NCBI RefSeq assembly: GCF_001039355.2
Contig: NW_019775525.1
Location: forward strand, 457,529-521,528
From: Lingula anatina
Lineage: Eukaryota > Brachiopoda > Lingulata > Lingulida > Lingulidae
DNA: 64,000 nucleotides
Direction of reading: 5' to 3'
The notes under the pieces are model-generated. The model was not told where the DNA came from. It saw only the letters and a list, made by a program, of their open reading frames with translations, and did no database searches. Both the position numbers and the translations under genes were made by a program. Of this stretch, positions 1 to 12,330 are shown piece after piece. Every line of letters starts with the position of its first letter. Position 1 is the first letter of the stretch.

Positions 1-34
1 ATGGCTGCAGTGCACCACTAGCAAAGAATGACTG

Positions 35-58
35 ATATATATATATATATATATATAT

Positions 59-103
<45 letters not shown>
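35..103. repeat. (TA)n-(GA)n compound microsatellite
   Basis: An uninterrupted TA run (about 35-59) passes directly into a GA run (about 60-102). No coding potential. Confidence 0.95.
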
Positions 104-106
<3 letters not shown>

Positions 107-111
107 CTTAC

Positions 112-159
112 CTTCAGGAAGCCTGCTTACGTCTGACCCCAGCAACGCAAATACCAGCG
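112..159 (-). other. candidate 48-nt exon, gene running off the window
   Basis: On the minus strand a T-rich stretch ending TTTTAG precedes 48 nt that end in CTGAAG followed by GTAAGA, a good acceptor and donor pair. One frame is open and hydrophobic (LVFALLGSDVSRLPE), like the end of a signal peptide, but has no in-frame ATG nearby. The rest of any gene would lie left of position 1. It rests on splice signals alone. Confidence 0.25.
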
Positions 160-470
160 CTAAAATAAGCGAATTATTGCATATATATAAAAAGAACAAA
201 AATAAGATAATACTAAACTGGGTGGGTGTCCCATGAAAAGATAATGATTTTCTTTTGAAAATGTTCAACAACCTCATGAAAAAACAGTAAAGCTGATTAA
301 TGAAATACAACTAAATACATGTATATTCTTCGTCACTAGGGCTACTATACAGTACAAGCCAATGTTGTTTTCTGCTGCAAGGGTAACTTCACAAATTAAA
401 CAGCGCCTTTAGAATTGCTGGCTACTCGTCTGAAGCATTGAACTACTATACTTCAACTTTCATCACTCTA

Positions 471-2484
471 CACTGTAAAAACAGTGTTTAGCTCCTAAAC
501 ACATTTCTAAGCGCCTGTTTTGTCTCACTTTTTCCACACGTTTAGCTCCTAACATGTTTAGCTTCTTAACATGTTACACGCTTGTGTTTAGCAGTATGAC
601 GCGTTTGACGGCTTATAAACGTAGGGTGTATTTGTTTAACTTTTAGGTGCTAAGGGTTTCAACTGTTTTAGTCGCAAACACGCGCGCGCGTGAACGCACA
701 CACACACACACACACACACAGACGAACTCACGGTCACCTTTAACTACTACAGTTATCTCTTTCTATAACAGTGTACCGTGAACTGTCAACATCGTTGACT
801 TCCCACTATCATCTCTACAGCTGTACTTATTCATCCTTGTGTTAGCTGACCTTGCGAGGAAGTTTTTTGGAATGTATTTCTGAAAAGCAGGTTAGGAAAA
901 TTCACTAGTTCACTAAAGGCACGTAACAACTATCATTTTTACTTTAAAACACCTTTCTCCATATTTTGATAAAATGCGTTACGGTATTAATATCTATTAT
1001 TTTTTTTCCGGAAGTAATGAACAATAGAACATCAAGATGATGGTGGGGTATTCATTATAATACTTTACTTAAGCTTTCATCACATGCTGGTTATTTCGGT
1101 ACCGATAGTCCGAATATTTGCACCGCTCTAGTCGACGATTAACTCCAAGCCCATTTTGGAATTAACCACTAACTGTAGTTCAAACAGCATAAGACGTGTT
1201 TTGGTTATTCATATAAAAATGTTTTCAAAACATTATATAATGTTTTTCCAGAATGTTATAAACAGGCTGATAAAACTCCACAAAATGACGTTACATGTAT
1301 CATAAAATTTTGTAGAAACGGTCTTCGAATCTTTTTACAAATTATAACGTTACTGTACATCATTTTGATTGGATTTAAAACACCCATAACGTTACTATAA
1401 TGTTCTTCTATACCATTACTAGCATGTAACCATCTGATAACGTCGTGAAAACGTTGTTATTTGGATTATTACTTAAAGGTACATATGAATCGTGCATCGG
1501 TGGAGCGTGGGTTGCCAGTAACACATATAAACCACCTCTACTAGATTCTTATACGACTCAAATAAGCCAAGAGCTTTAGACTGCTCTTTAAATTTTTGGT
1601 CAGAAATTTAACCTACTTAGGTGACCTACTTTTCTGTCCCATGTATATACAGGATAGTAAGCTAACAGAAAAATCCATTCAAATGTCATTTTTCGGGTAA
1701 TATTAATCAATGCCTTCTGGCAATTTCCTCAATTATACTTTTTGGAACTATATACTGGTATTTGGTTGGTTTTTGAGCAAAAATGACTTTGTATGCATCT
1801 TTCGTAGGCCTGTTTTAAATAAGCACGCGATACCGCAAGGAAGGACACCAAGCGTTCGAGCAGACTGCTCCACGCCTTCAACAGCTCCACATGTTTACAA
1901 GGGGAAGTGTTAAGCCAAATTGTTGAGCCTTGTAATAAACTTATGGGACCGTTGAAACTAATCACATAGCTAAAAGTGCGACACTTCTAAGAATGTTTAA
2001 CATTTTTATTTCTTCTGAAAGAAGCTTGAAAAGCTAAACTTGTTGTTCAGCTACCCTCTACCAGGGCGACAGATTGATTTTTCACAGATGTGTCTCTAGA
2101 TAAATAGATAGTCAATTTGGTCTGATGTCGCTTCAGCAAAAATGTCCCCAAGAACTGCGGCCTTGATAGAGGGTATTGTTCAGCAGCTCCACGCGTTTAG
2201 GAATTCCACACCTATAGCAGCTCCATATGTTTAGCAGCCTCACGCGCTTAGCAGGGGAAGTGCTTAGCCAATGTGCTTAGCTTGTGATAGACGTATTATA
2301 GATCCATATACCGGTGAAGCTAAGCACATAGCTAAACGTGTAACACTACAAACGTGTCTAGCATTTTCTTCTGTGAAACGCTTAAAAAGCTATACGTGCT
2401 TAGCTTTTACACATATTTCTAAATGCGTATAGGTGCTTAACGTATGTTGTATGTATTTAAATGCTAAGCACTGTTTTTACAGTG
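471..2484. mobile_element. 2.0-kb non-autonomous DNA transposon with CACTGT termini
   Basis: The left end starts CACTGTAAAAACAGTG and the right end finishes CACTGTTTTTACAGTG, so the ends are inverted copies and each is nearly palindromic. Just inside both ends are many degenerate repeats of a GTTTAGC core, in opposite orientations at the two ends. The dinucleotide TA lies directly outside both ends and may be the target duplication. No transposase-like reading frame is visible, so it is probably mobilised in trans. The superfamily is not assigned; a TA target would suit Tc1/mariner-like enzymes, but the subterminal repeats are unusual for that group. A smaller element lies inside at 2052-2175. 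Confidence 0.7.
2052..2175. mobile_element. short foldback element, family A (ACCCTCTACCAGGGC ends)
   Basis: Starts TACCCTCTACCAGGGC and ends with the inverse (GCGGCCTTGATAGAGGGTA). Related copies lie at 41695-41826, 49444-49574 and 57883-58015, with a degenerate left end at about 31160. It is inserted within the 471-2484 element, so family A was active after that element landed. Confidence 0.75.
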
Positions 2485-3881
2485 TACAGTCTTAGTTTAA
2501 GAAGGCAGACACCGTTATTTTAACTCTGTATTCATGGCAGTGTTCTCCAGTGGGATGTTTCCATAAACCGCTCCCCGCAATTGCACATTACACTGTATTA
2601 ATTAACAGTACCAACACAAGTGTTGGTTAACGAATGTCTTAATTAAAACCAATGGGCAATCACTGGACAAGGAACAGGTTTAGAAAACCAGGCGTCTGTT
2701 TATGTCATTTGGGCGTAAATCTGGAAGGTTTAAAATTAAAACACATTTTGACTTTAAAAAGTACACACTGCAGCAAACACCATAACCTACCTGTCATATA
2801 AGTCCTCCACATTTTTCCTGCGAGCGATCCGCTGTTATTGGTCCAATGTCCCCTGTTTGCTGAGTCACTTTCCCCAAAACCAGTACCTGCTTCGTGATTT
2901 CAACCCTTTTCTGTCAGTTTCTTTGCAGACCGTGAACAGACCTGACTGTTCGTATGCTAAGAGACCAAATTTGACTTCTTACGTTATTATGTCCAAGACC
3001 AATCGTAAAGTCGCTTAAGTCCCTTTTCACTACAAATCCAAGTGCCGTGGTTACCACCTAATCGGCGCTCAGTGGTTTCGATCGACAGACTTTTCTACTT
3101 ATCTCCAAATCAAGTCGTAAATTATCCTAATTGGCTCGCAAGGGTTTCGTTCAACAGTTTGATCTACTTATTTCAAAATCAAGTGGTTTTATATCCTAAT
3201 CTATAAGCCCGCCTCTCCTTTGATTTTGTCGCGCAACTCGGTCTTACATGTACACCGACAACTACGTCTCCCTTTGGCTCCGAGATTGGAGGGGATAAGT
3301 TCCCGAATGTCCTACTTCTTATACACAGTCCCTTTCACTGCGTAAAACCCCCGTTAAACAACAATAAGAGTAACACAAGAGAAAGCAAAACATTTCAAAA
3401 AAGACTTGTTTACACACGGTTGCCACTGAAAACCCTGGGCATGTTAGTAAACAAACGTAACAGGGGCGAAAGGGCGAGAGACGTAACAAAGCGTTACCTG
3501 TGCCTCAATTATTGCAAGGATTGCAGTGTTCACGTCCGAAAAATTTAAAGACCGCGTTTGAACCGAATCAGGCGTTTGGTTTGTGCTCCGTTTTCTTCGT
3601 GTCCTACTAATACAGTATAATTTATCTGTAGGAAAAAAATTTGGAATTACACATATTTTATGCAGTTTTATAAACCATCGATATACTTAGTTTTCAAAAG
3701 TTTCTTCATTTTGTTAATAACAAGCAGCATATAGATAAAAGCGGATGGTGTCGAGCTTTATTAACAGACTGCTCCTAGCCCAAAACTGATTCCATTGCTC
3801 CCGACAAATTTATACACCCCGCCTTTCATGAGATTTTGTGATTAAGTGTTTATGTTATGCATCAACATCTGCATGTATGTG

Positions 3882-3928
<47 letters not shown>

Positions 3929-6900
3929 TGAATCGATACTACCTCGTCAAATCCTGGCCGTGTGAATGAAGCAGCCCTTTTTGTATGGGAATATTAGGTT
4001 AGCGCCCATGAATCGATGCAGTCCCATGCTAAACAAAACTGCGTAAATGTCCGTTAATTCTACCTTTCACAGTGTTTTGAGTTCTTTTTGTCCAAGGTCT
4101 GTTGGGCGTCCAAAGTCCCTCTGACGTCAGAACAATGCCCCGGTAATATACGGCCCAAGCAAATGTTTTCTCTTGGATCCACTTGAAGCTCACTGGAGCG
4201 GACATACATCTAAATCCAATTAGCTGCCAATTTTTAACAATATTATTATTTATTAATACAAAAACAAGACAACAATACAAACTTTATGAAGTAGAAGGGA
4301 AGTATAAAATTTGACTTCGATGATGATATGATAACTAATTATCAAACAACAATAATAATTTGAAGCAGGGAATATAAGATGGTGTCGGACCTCTTGCAGA
4401 ATTTCATCGCAAGCGCGGATCTACACGCATATATGAGCGCCCATACAGTGTCTCCATATTTCTTTGCAAATCACCATGCCGAACTGAATTTTGTTAAACC
4501 CACACCCTATATCACAATCATATTGGGAAACACAGTGAAGTTCGTCACACCGTTTATTTTTGCATTGAGTTCCAAACGAAAATACCGGCGATTTATCCAC
4601 TTTTTCCAAGCACCCTTGACTCATTTAAATAAAAGAAAATGAACTTCTGTCACTGGAGAGGCCTCCAAGTGAAATCCCCTTTACAAAGTCTCGAACCCGT
4701 TTCGACAAAAATGCGAATGCAGTGGGATTTTGAATTGTATCCATCACAAAACGTTAGCCGATCACTGTAAGTGCTATGAATACTTTCAAAAATATTTGGA
4801 GACCGGACTATAGTGACCAACAAATAGACGCGAGGTCGTCTAAGACGCTTGATTCAATTCAGCACTGAGCAAATATGATCCCATTATTAACTTTGCTACT
4901 CAGTTGTGAAGTAGCCTTGCAAGGAATAAGATATTTACATAGCAAATACTTATACACAATGTTCATGAATGCTTACTCATTTTGGGTCTTTAGCACAGTT
5001 AAAGTAAATGTTTCTAGTTCGCCTCCACTACAGATGGTCTTATAAATGTATGTTATTACGTTAAATCCGAGATATTACGTGCTGATCACAAATTTCCTGT
5101 ATATGAACAATGCAAAACTGATAGATAGATAGATAGATAGAATATAAACAAGCCCCAAAAATTAACGAGTAACCTAATAATCTTCGGTGACTGCGAAACG
5201 AGCTCAGTGGATTAATAAGACCGACCAATACACAGGAACGTGCTTTCAAATTCGACATACATGGTCCTATTATTTACAATTATTGACATCGTTTTTATAT
5301 ACAAGTGAAAGGCCGTTCTTTATTGTCGGATCGTGGGAAAATGTGTGGGTTATTTAATTTTATTTTTACCTTTTCCCCTACTCGGTTTTAAAGCCCGATA
5401 AGAAACCGCGAATTTTGACAACTATAATATTATTACCATACGTATAATTATATCATACAGTGACGCCAATGAACAGAAAAAAAGGAAAGGAAAAGAAAAA
5501 AAATTGCAGACATGAATATCACCGAAAAGCCAAGAGAAGCTTTCACCAATTTCCATTCCCGTAGTTTGCAAATGAATTCAGAAAGTCCAAACCAATGCTT
5601 GACTGGAACACACCTTCGAAATGTCTCCGTAGTCTCGTTACATATTCTGGAATAGATGATAACATGAATGTGTAAAATGTGTTTAAGACAATTGTGATCA
5701 GACTTAGGCTTCGTTCACATGGAAAGTCTATTTTCTAAAAAATCTATTTTCTATTCGCGGTTATCGTATGATCACGGCCTGCGCCCTGAATATCCCGCAG
5801 CGTAATTACTGGCAGCGCGAGCCAGTTAGTTCCAAAGCAGTTATTAATTCGATTAGAGGGAAATTCTAAGTTAAACACATTTTAGCAGGCGAAAGACTAG
5901 AAGCAATAGGAATGCTACAGTTGTGACACTGACGCTGTGTGGTGAAATCTTAATGCGACCTCGGCTGCATTTTCATTTCGTTTAATAACTTACACTTAAT
6001 TATGTGGCGGGTTTCACTAACTGACTTAAGAAAAATCGATACGTTACAAAGGCCTGCATTCGGAAAACTTTTATTTCGTTTCTTTTATGTGAAATACTTA
6101 TCTTATTATCATTTCTATAAAGATTAGAAAAGCGTCCTGATAGCGCTGACCTCCTCATCGACAACAATTTAACAAATGACTTAACCATTATTTTATTAAT
6201 GGATCGTCACCATTTCTTATTACTTTTTCGTTAGCTTATTTTAGACATACCCCGAAAATGCCATTAATATCCATCCATTACGGTGGCAAATGAACAGACA
6301 CACAATTTTAATTGTGAATAGATTTTTAAAAAAAACATAACCTCTTGGGCGGAGGTGAGAAAAAATAACTTATAGACCAAGTAAGACTTGAAGGGAAAAA
6401 TCATGAAAATTAATTGGAGTATTTATTGCTGTGGTAATATAGGCAATAAAACACTGTTGATAGCATTTAACTGATGGAGATCATTTGATGTCGATAGAAC
6501 TGGTTTCACTTCAAAAGGCTGTTGTTGCCAGTTTGTCATCAGCTCTAATTCGCAAATTCACACCCATATATTATTAATGTGACAGCATCATCTCATAACA
6601 CGACAGTGTTATTATCCTCATTATGTACGCGTACAAGGAAAATATCCTAAAGTATCGATCCTCTTTAAGCCCCAAAATGGGATTGAACTTGTAGACAAAA
6701 ATTGCTTCGTAAATTTCAGAAACATGTAGATCCACTTATAATATATAAAAACTTTTTGAATGACATTTGTAATGAACAACAGCCATAACATTCAATTTTA
6801 TTGGATTCCTACTAATTTACTTTGGCTCTAAGTAGACGTTGCAAAATAGTCATACTGGGTAGATCCGTCCATGCTTTCTTCTCGTTTATCCTCCAGTTTA

Positions 6901-6976
6901 GAATACTCCCTATACATATCACAGCGATAAAGTTTGACACAGAGGGTAAGATCCGTTGGCAAAATGACATCACGTG
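2485..6976. other. non-coding stretch, no gene recognised
   Basis: About 4.5 kb with only short chance reading frames on both strands. It contains a (TG)n tract at 3885-3926 and a (GATA)n tract near 5119-5140. No exon-like open segment with credible flanking splice signals was found. Confidence 0.6.
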
Positions 6977-7251
6977 CAGGGGCGGATCCAGGATTATTTA
7001 AAAGGGGGGGGGGTCCACGGATGAGAAGCAGACCCTCATCCCCCCCCCCCCCCCCCCCGGCGTGGGGTTCGGGACCCAGTGAAGGGCCCCGAAATAAAAT
7101 TGGGGTTTTAGAGGGCGTACTGTGCCATTTGGAACTATGATTCAGCTAGGCAAAATTCTAATTTCGAAAAGGGATCATTGGTGTGATTTTTTTCAGAAAT
7201 CAAAGGGGGGTGGGTCAGAACCCCCCCCCCCCCCCCCCAAATCCGCCACTG
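6977..7251. mobile_element. repeat family F (GGCGGATCC ends, internal poly-G/poly-C)
   Basis: Begins CAGGGGCGGATCCAGG and ends AAATCCGCCACTG, imperfect inverted termini. The interior has long G and C homopolymers and a segment saying the sequence preceding 'gggcgtactgtgccattt' style text is shared with the copy at 33475-33722. Partial relatives occur near 62521-62900. It lies just downstream of the PAN-SRCR gene. Confidence 0.65.
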
Positions 7252-7314
7252 ACGTGTACACGAATAAACCTCTGACGTCACAAAAGGGTAAAGAGAGCTA
7301 GAGCTTTTTTGCGA

Positions 7315-8905
7315 CTATTGGCAAACAACCCCAGCATCCTCTTCGTGAGTACAATCGTTATATCCAAGACCATCGTGATTACACTGCCCGATTTCGGTTT
7401 CGGAGCCATCACAGTCCACCTCGTCGAACAAGATGGGACCGGTCCCTATCCCGAAGGCGTCCTTCACTTTGCTCCCACGCAAAGCCACCGCCTCTCTATA
7501 GTTAAGTCCGAGCGATCTGCAGAACACCATGGCGTCAGTGTCGTCCCAGTTGTCATCGCAGACAGTCCCCCAGTCTCCGGCATTGGTACCGGAAGAGGAG
7601 CTAGAGTAGTATACTTCAACTCTCCCTGCCGTGCCATTCCCGGCCAGGGTGTACTGGTATTGGAATACTAACAATAGAAATGAGTTCGTTGTTACAAACT
7701 GTTTGTCATTCTCTGAGCTATAGGTGCACGGATTTTTTATCCATTAGTATGTTGATACTATTTTTCATAATTAATCAGAAAGTATTAATTTATCATCCCA
7801 TTAATTAATTGATTTCCACATTACTTTATTGATTGGGTAGCCAATTGATAGATTGATTGGTTTGTCTTATTATTTATTAATTTGTTTATATCTTCCTTTA
7901 TGCACTGCGTAAATGGTTTTAAGCAAGTTGATTAATCAATTAATCATCTAGCTACACGTTACTTAGATAATTAGTAAGTAAGTGTTTCAATCAATCAACT
8001 AATCATTGTATCACAACCAAATTCTAACGGACTTAAAGTTACATATTAAGCGAGAGTGGATTCCCCTTAACACATATGCATGTAAACAACTTCTACTTGT
8101 TTCTAATACGACTAAAATAAAATTGACATGCCAAGTCCTAAACCAAATTAATGCCTCGTTCGGCCAAAAAATTGTTTTAAAACTGCAACTCCGTCAAAGA
8201 TCTGTGTCGTGAATTCCTTTCTTATTGTGTAAGGCTACTAAGGTCTTCTGATCAGTTAATTTAATGACAGACAGAAGATGGCAAAATTACCTGGGTTTGT
8301 ACAAGTCCATTGGTCACCCCTTCTAGACACCTGAAGTGAAACATTCTGATATTTGTCAAAATGAAGGGAAACATCACTTAATCATTTTAAACACTTTCCC
8401 TTACTTATTTATATTGATTTTCAAGTTGATAAAGTACATTTAGAACAATGCACCAATTGTGCCGCAGTTCTTTGGTATTCAAATTTTCTTTAGGATTCAA
8501 ACTGATAATTTAATGCACCAATATGAAAAAATATATTTCATGCAAAAAAATAATAAAAAGATTTACCTTTTCAAAGTGAGCTATATTGCCTGCAGTTTCT
8601 AGACTAGTGGTAAACATTCCAGCCTCTAGTACGTTAAAGTAGCATGCTATAGTACCATCGGGCTGCGTTTCTACATCCAAAGAGCGACAGTCTCTGCCTT
8701 TTCGGTGACAAAGAACGTGACACTCCGTTTTAAACGTGACCAAAGCCGTGGACACTCGATAGTTGTCATTCATCCGATATCCCTCGCCACATCTGGCGGG
8801 TTTGTGAAAGAGAGTCCCCGTGTCTTGTACTGTGTATCTAGGCGTGGCAAGCGCAAACGCAAGAACTACAGTGGTTAATGCAGAAACTGCAAGAACATGC
8901 GTCAT
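7315..8905 (-). CDS. secreted PAN/apple-like plus SRCR domain protein
   Basis: Two exons: 8905-8567 (113 codons) and 7653-7315 (112 codons plus TAG). Exon 1 starts with a hydrophobic signal peptide (residues 1 to about 20), then a Cys-rich PAN/apple-like region (GYRMNDNY, ECHVLCHRKGRDC, ACYFN). Its donor is AAAAG/GTAAAT, phase 0. Exon 2 is one scavenger-receptor Cys-rich domain with the hallmarks RVEVYY, GDWGTVCDDNWDDTDA, CRSLG and EDAGVVC, ending two residues before the stop. The exon 2 acceptor (ATACCAG) was chosen because it restores phase 0; a nearby TTAG would put the SRCR out of frame. The predicted protein is 225 residues and secreted. SRCR proteins bind microbial or matrix ligands; this role is inferred from the family. 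Further exons in the 0.9-kb intron cannot be excluded. Confidence 0.8.
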
Positions 8906-8946
8906 CGCGGTGCCGCTTCTGTGTTTGCGGTTGTGGACCTTTGCGG

Positions 8947-8956
8947 TATATTTATA
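8947..8956 (-). promoter_or_regulatory. TATA box of the PAN-SRCR gene
   Basis: On the minus strand the sequence TATAAATATA lies about 42-50 bp before the ATG at 8905, placing a start site about 10-20 nt before the ATG. The 5' UTR would be very short. Confidence 0.5.
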
Positions 8957-9405
8957 CTGTGCTCTGTAGTCGTAAACGCCACACCCCGATTGTCAAATGT
9001 CAGAGATTTTACAGAACGTTGCCCGGGAGCCGTGACTGCAGGCGTGCCGCTGGTAGATAATACGTCACATACAAACCTATGAAACTCCGGATGACGTGTG
9101 GCAAGGAAAAATGGCATTAATTATTAAAATGTTGAATGTCAAGCCTTCTATTGACGAGAGTCCAGTTGTGACCTTATTTATCACCATAAGTGTTGTCCAT
9201 CTTTATAATTATATCGATTTATGGATTATTTTTGTAAGTGTTCTGTCTATGTGTCATCCGCTAGCTGACAGTCGTTTCGTTTTAAAATCGCCCATCCACA
9301 CAATTGTGAAAATGTCATTAAATGAAGTGAGGTCCCATAGTAAGAGNAACCTCTCACTAAGTGTGCCTGGGTATAAATAATACTCTCTTGATAATCAGAA
9401 GAGCG

Positions 9406-9596
<191 letters not shown>

Positions 9597-9599
9597 TGT

Positions 9600-10310
9600 T
9601 TGAATGTGTGTCTATTGACGTGTGATTTATTCATATCATTAAAGGTCATACTAAGCTTCTAGAACATGTGGGTATTGTTGCGAAATGATACATTAAAGGG
9701 CATTCACTTGAATGCAATAAAGTGGGCCAAGAAATCGGCTAACTTGGTTAATTTCATGTACACGCGCGACTGGCATCCTTGCTTTGAATCCCCATTATGG
9801 GACATTATGTCTGAAAAAATCCGGTAGATACGCAGAAGAAATATCAGAATGCGTACATTTCACATATTTTATTGTCTTTTACACATTACATTTGAGAAAT
9901 TTTGTACTTGAAAAATCACAGTTTAGACACATTTGGCACTTGTCCAGGTACGTGTACGTATCTGTTGAATGATGGTGCTGACACAGAAGTCAGTGTTTAT
10001 CTAAATTGCAAGCATGCAAAAAGCAAACTTAAACGTTTTGTTTGTTTTCCAACATAATTATATTAACTTGCAGACCTTGTCCAATACAATGTCAAATAGA
10101 TGCTATTACGCCCTTATGCATATTTTATCGTCAACAAGTGCTTTGTCATGTTGGTGACGCAGTTCATTGGGAAATGTCATGACAACTATTGAAACAACAT
10201 GGGTTTTCACAACAGCAAACGACAGAACATATTTTCACCTTTCATGACTTTTAATTTGATTGTGATTCTATAGCTGTCCTGTCCAGCCCCAACTCAACTC
10301 AACTCAACTC
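9600..10310. other. non-coding, no gene recognised
   Basis: A-T rich sequence with no exon-like segment. A short CAACT tandem repeat (about 10289-10312) marks the left edge of the tRNA array. Confidence 0.5.
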
Positions 10311-10564
10311 AACCGCAATCAAACGTAATTTCCGGATCCTGCTCCGGTAATCGACAGGGGCAACAAAAGCATCGATTTCTCTCCATCTGAAAGCTCGTGC
10401 TCTCAAATTCACATATTTTCCTTCACAATAACCTGTAGGGCATCATACTCGTAGCGTGCCGGATAATCAGCGAACTCTTCTTTTTTCAGACATACAAAAT
10501 CGCTTAAATTGTGAGTAAAATGATTGATTTCAGACTCACGTGCCGTAACAGAGATTCACAGCTC

Positions 10565-10636
10565 TGCCGTGACCAGGATTCGAAGCTGGGTTGTCTCGGC
10601 CATGACGAGAAGTACTAACCACTATACGATCACGGC
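10565..10636 (-). pseudogene. degenerate tRNA-His copy 1
   Basis: 72 nt, near-identical to the three intact copies, but the anticodon loop reads TCATGGC instead of TTGTGGC. The invariant U33 is C and the anticodon would be ATG rather than GTG. One T-stem base (G53, also in the B-box promoter) is changed to C, breaking its pair. The acceptor and D arms are intact. These changes make it a probable pseudogene. Confidence 0.75.
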
Positions 10637-11090
10637 TTGGATTGTGAGTTGTTATACCGCGTTACCTGTACAAACTAAGTATTTTATGAATAAGGTGTGT
10701 CCATCACTCGAATAACATTTAGGAATCAACATGGGGAAATAGTGAAATAGAAAAGTATCCGTATAGAGTTAATTCTTTTTTCATTTTCGGTTTTTATTCT
10801 CTCGTTATCAATTTATTAAAGGAATTAAAAGTAATTTCTGCATCCTGCTCCGGTAGTCGACGGTGACAACAAAAATCGTGGATCATTGATTTTTCTCCAT
10901 CTTAAGATTCTCAAATTGGGACATTTTTCTTCACAATAACATGCATGAGCCATACTTGTAGCATGACGGGTAATCAGCAAACTCTCCATTTTCCAGACAT
11001 TCAAAATCGCTTGAATTGTGAGAAAAATGATTGATTTCAGAAGGGAAAAAAGAAATGTACACTCACAAACGTATCAGAGATTCAAAGCTC

Positions 11091-11162
11091 TGCCGTGACC
11101 AGGATTCGAACCTGGGTTGTCTCGGCCACAACGAGAAGTACTAACCACTATACGACCACGGC
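11091..11162 (-). tRNA. trnH: tRNA-His (GTG), copy 2
   Basis: Folds as a cloverleaf: acceptor GCCGTGG against TCACGGC (G7 pairs with U66 as a wobble), D arm with TAGTGGTTAG (A box), anticodon stem TCTCG/CGAGA around loop TTGTGGC (anticodon GTG), and T arm CCAGG/CCTGG with GGTTCGAATCC (B box). The discriminator is A; the extra 5' G of tRNA-His would be added after transcription. Confidence 0.9.
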
Positions 11163-11622
11163 TTGGTTTGTGAGTTGTAATGTGGTGTTACCTGTACAAA
11201 CTAAGTATATTATGAATAAGGTGGGTTTATCACTCGAATAACATTTGGAAATCAACATCGGGAAATAGTAAAAAAAGAAAAATATCCGTATAGAGTAAAT
11301 TCCTTTTTCATTTTCTATTTTATTCTCTCTATCAATTTATTAAAGGAATCAAACGCAATTTCCTGATCCTGGTCCGGTTATCGACAGTGACAACAAAATT
11401 CGTGGATCATGGATTTCTCTCCATCTTAAGACTGCGTTCGCGCTCTCAAATTGGGACATTTTTCTTCATAATAGCATGCATGACGTCATACTCGTAGCGT
11501 GCTAGGTGATATGCAAACTCTTCTTTTCAGACATTCAAAACCGCTTAAATTTTGAGCAAAGTGATTGATTTCAGAAAGGAAAAAACTATAAACTCACGTG
11601 CCGTAACAGAGATCAAAAGCTC

Positions 11623-11694
11623 TGCCGTGACCAGGATTCGAACCTGGGTTGTCTCGGCCACAACGAGAAGTACTAACCACTATACGATCACGGC
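11623..11694 (-). tRNA. trnH: tRNA-His (GTG), copy 3
   Basis: Same cloverleaf as copy 2 with a fully paired acceptor stem (GCCGTGA/TCACGGC), anticodon GTG, and intact A and B boxes. A TTTTT run about 40 nt downstream on the minus strand could serve as Pol III terminator. Confidence 0.93.
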
Positions 11695-12083
11695 TTGGTT
11701 TGTGAGTTATTATACCGCCTTACCTGTGCAGACTTAGTAGTTTATGAATAACATTCAGGAATCAACATGGGGAAATTGCGATAAAGGAAATACCCATACA
11801 GAGTTAATTCCTTTTTTCATTTTCGGTTTTATTCTCTCGTTTTCAATTTATTAAGATAATCAAACGTAATTTCCTGATCCTGCTACGGGAATCGACAGTG
11901 ACAACAAAAATTATCGATTTCTCTCCATCTTAAAGACTCCGTTCTTGCTCTCAGATTGGGACATTTTCCAGAAAACTCTTCTTTTTTAAACATTCAAAAT
12001 GGCTGGGATTGTGAGTAATATTATTGATTTCAGAAAGGAAAAATCTATAAAAACTCACGTGCCGTTATACAGATTCACAGCTC

Positions 12084-12155
12084 TGCCGTGACCAGGATTC
12101 GAACCTGGGTTGTCTCGGCCACAACGAGAAGTACTAACCACTATACGATCACGGC
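12084..12155 (-). tRNA. trnH: tRNA-His (GTG), copy 4
   Basis: Identical in sequence to copy 3, with all stems paired and anticodon GTG. A TTTTT run about 30 nt downstream on the minus strand is a possible Pol III terminator. Confidence 0.93.
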
Positions 12156-12330
12156 TTGGATTGTGAGTTAAAATAGCAAGTTACCTGTACAAACTTAGTA
12201 TTTTATCAATAATAGGTGTTATCACTCGAATAGCATTTAGGAATAAACATAGTGGAAAAAAATTTTCCAGGAAATTCCTCTTTCATTTTCGATTAATTTT
12301 TTCTCGTTATCAATTTATTAAAGGAAAGGA

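Larger units (their letters stand above)
10315..12330. repeat. tandem array of ~460-530-bp units, each with a tRNA-His
   Basis: Four diverged head-to-tail units share the same order of blocks: a segment with CGGTAATCGACAG, a TTTCTCCATCTTAA block, an ACATTTTTCTTCA block, a TGATTGATTTCAGA block, a tRNA-His on the minus strand, and a TTAATTCCTTTTTCATTTT block. tRNA starts are spaced 526, 532 and 461 bp. The array probably grew by unequal crossing-over. Confidence 0.85.

Noticed and set aside
3541-3660. GC-richer stretch with possible promoter
   Set aside because: No downstream exon or TATA arrangement could be supported.
7309-7671. 120-codon plus-strand frame
   Set aside because: Antisense shadow of the SRCR exon, which has the family motifs on the minus strand.
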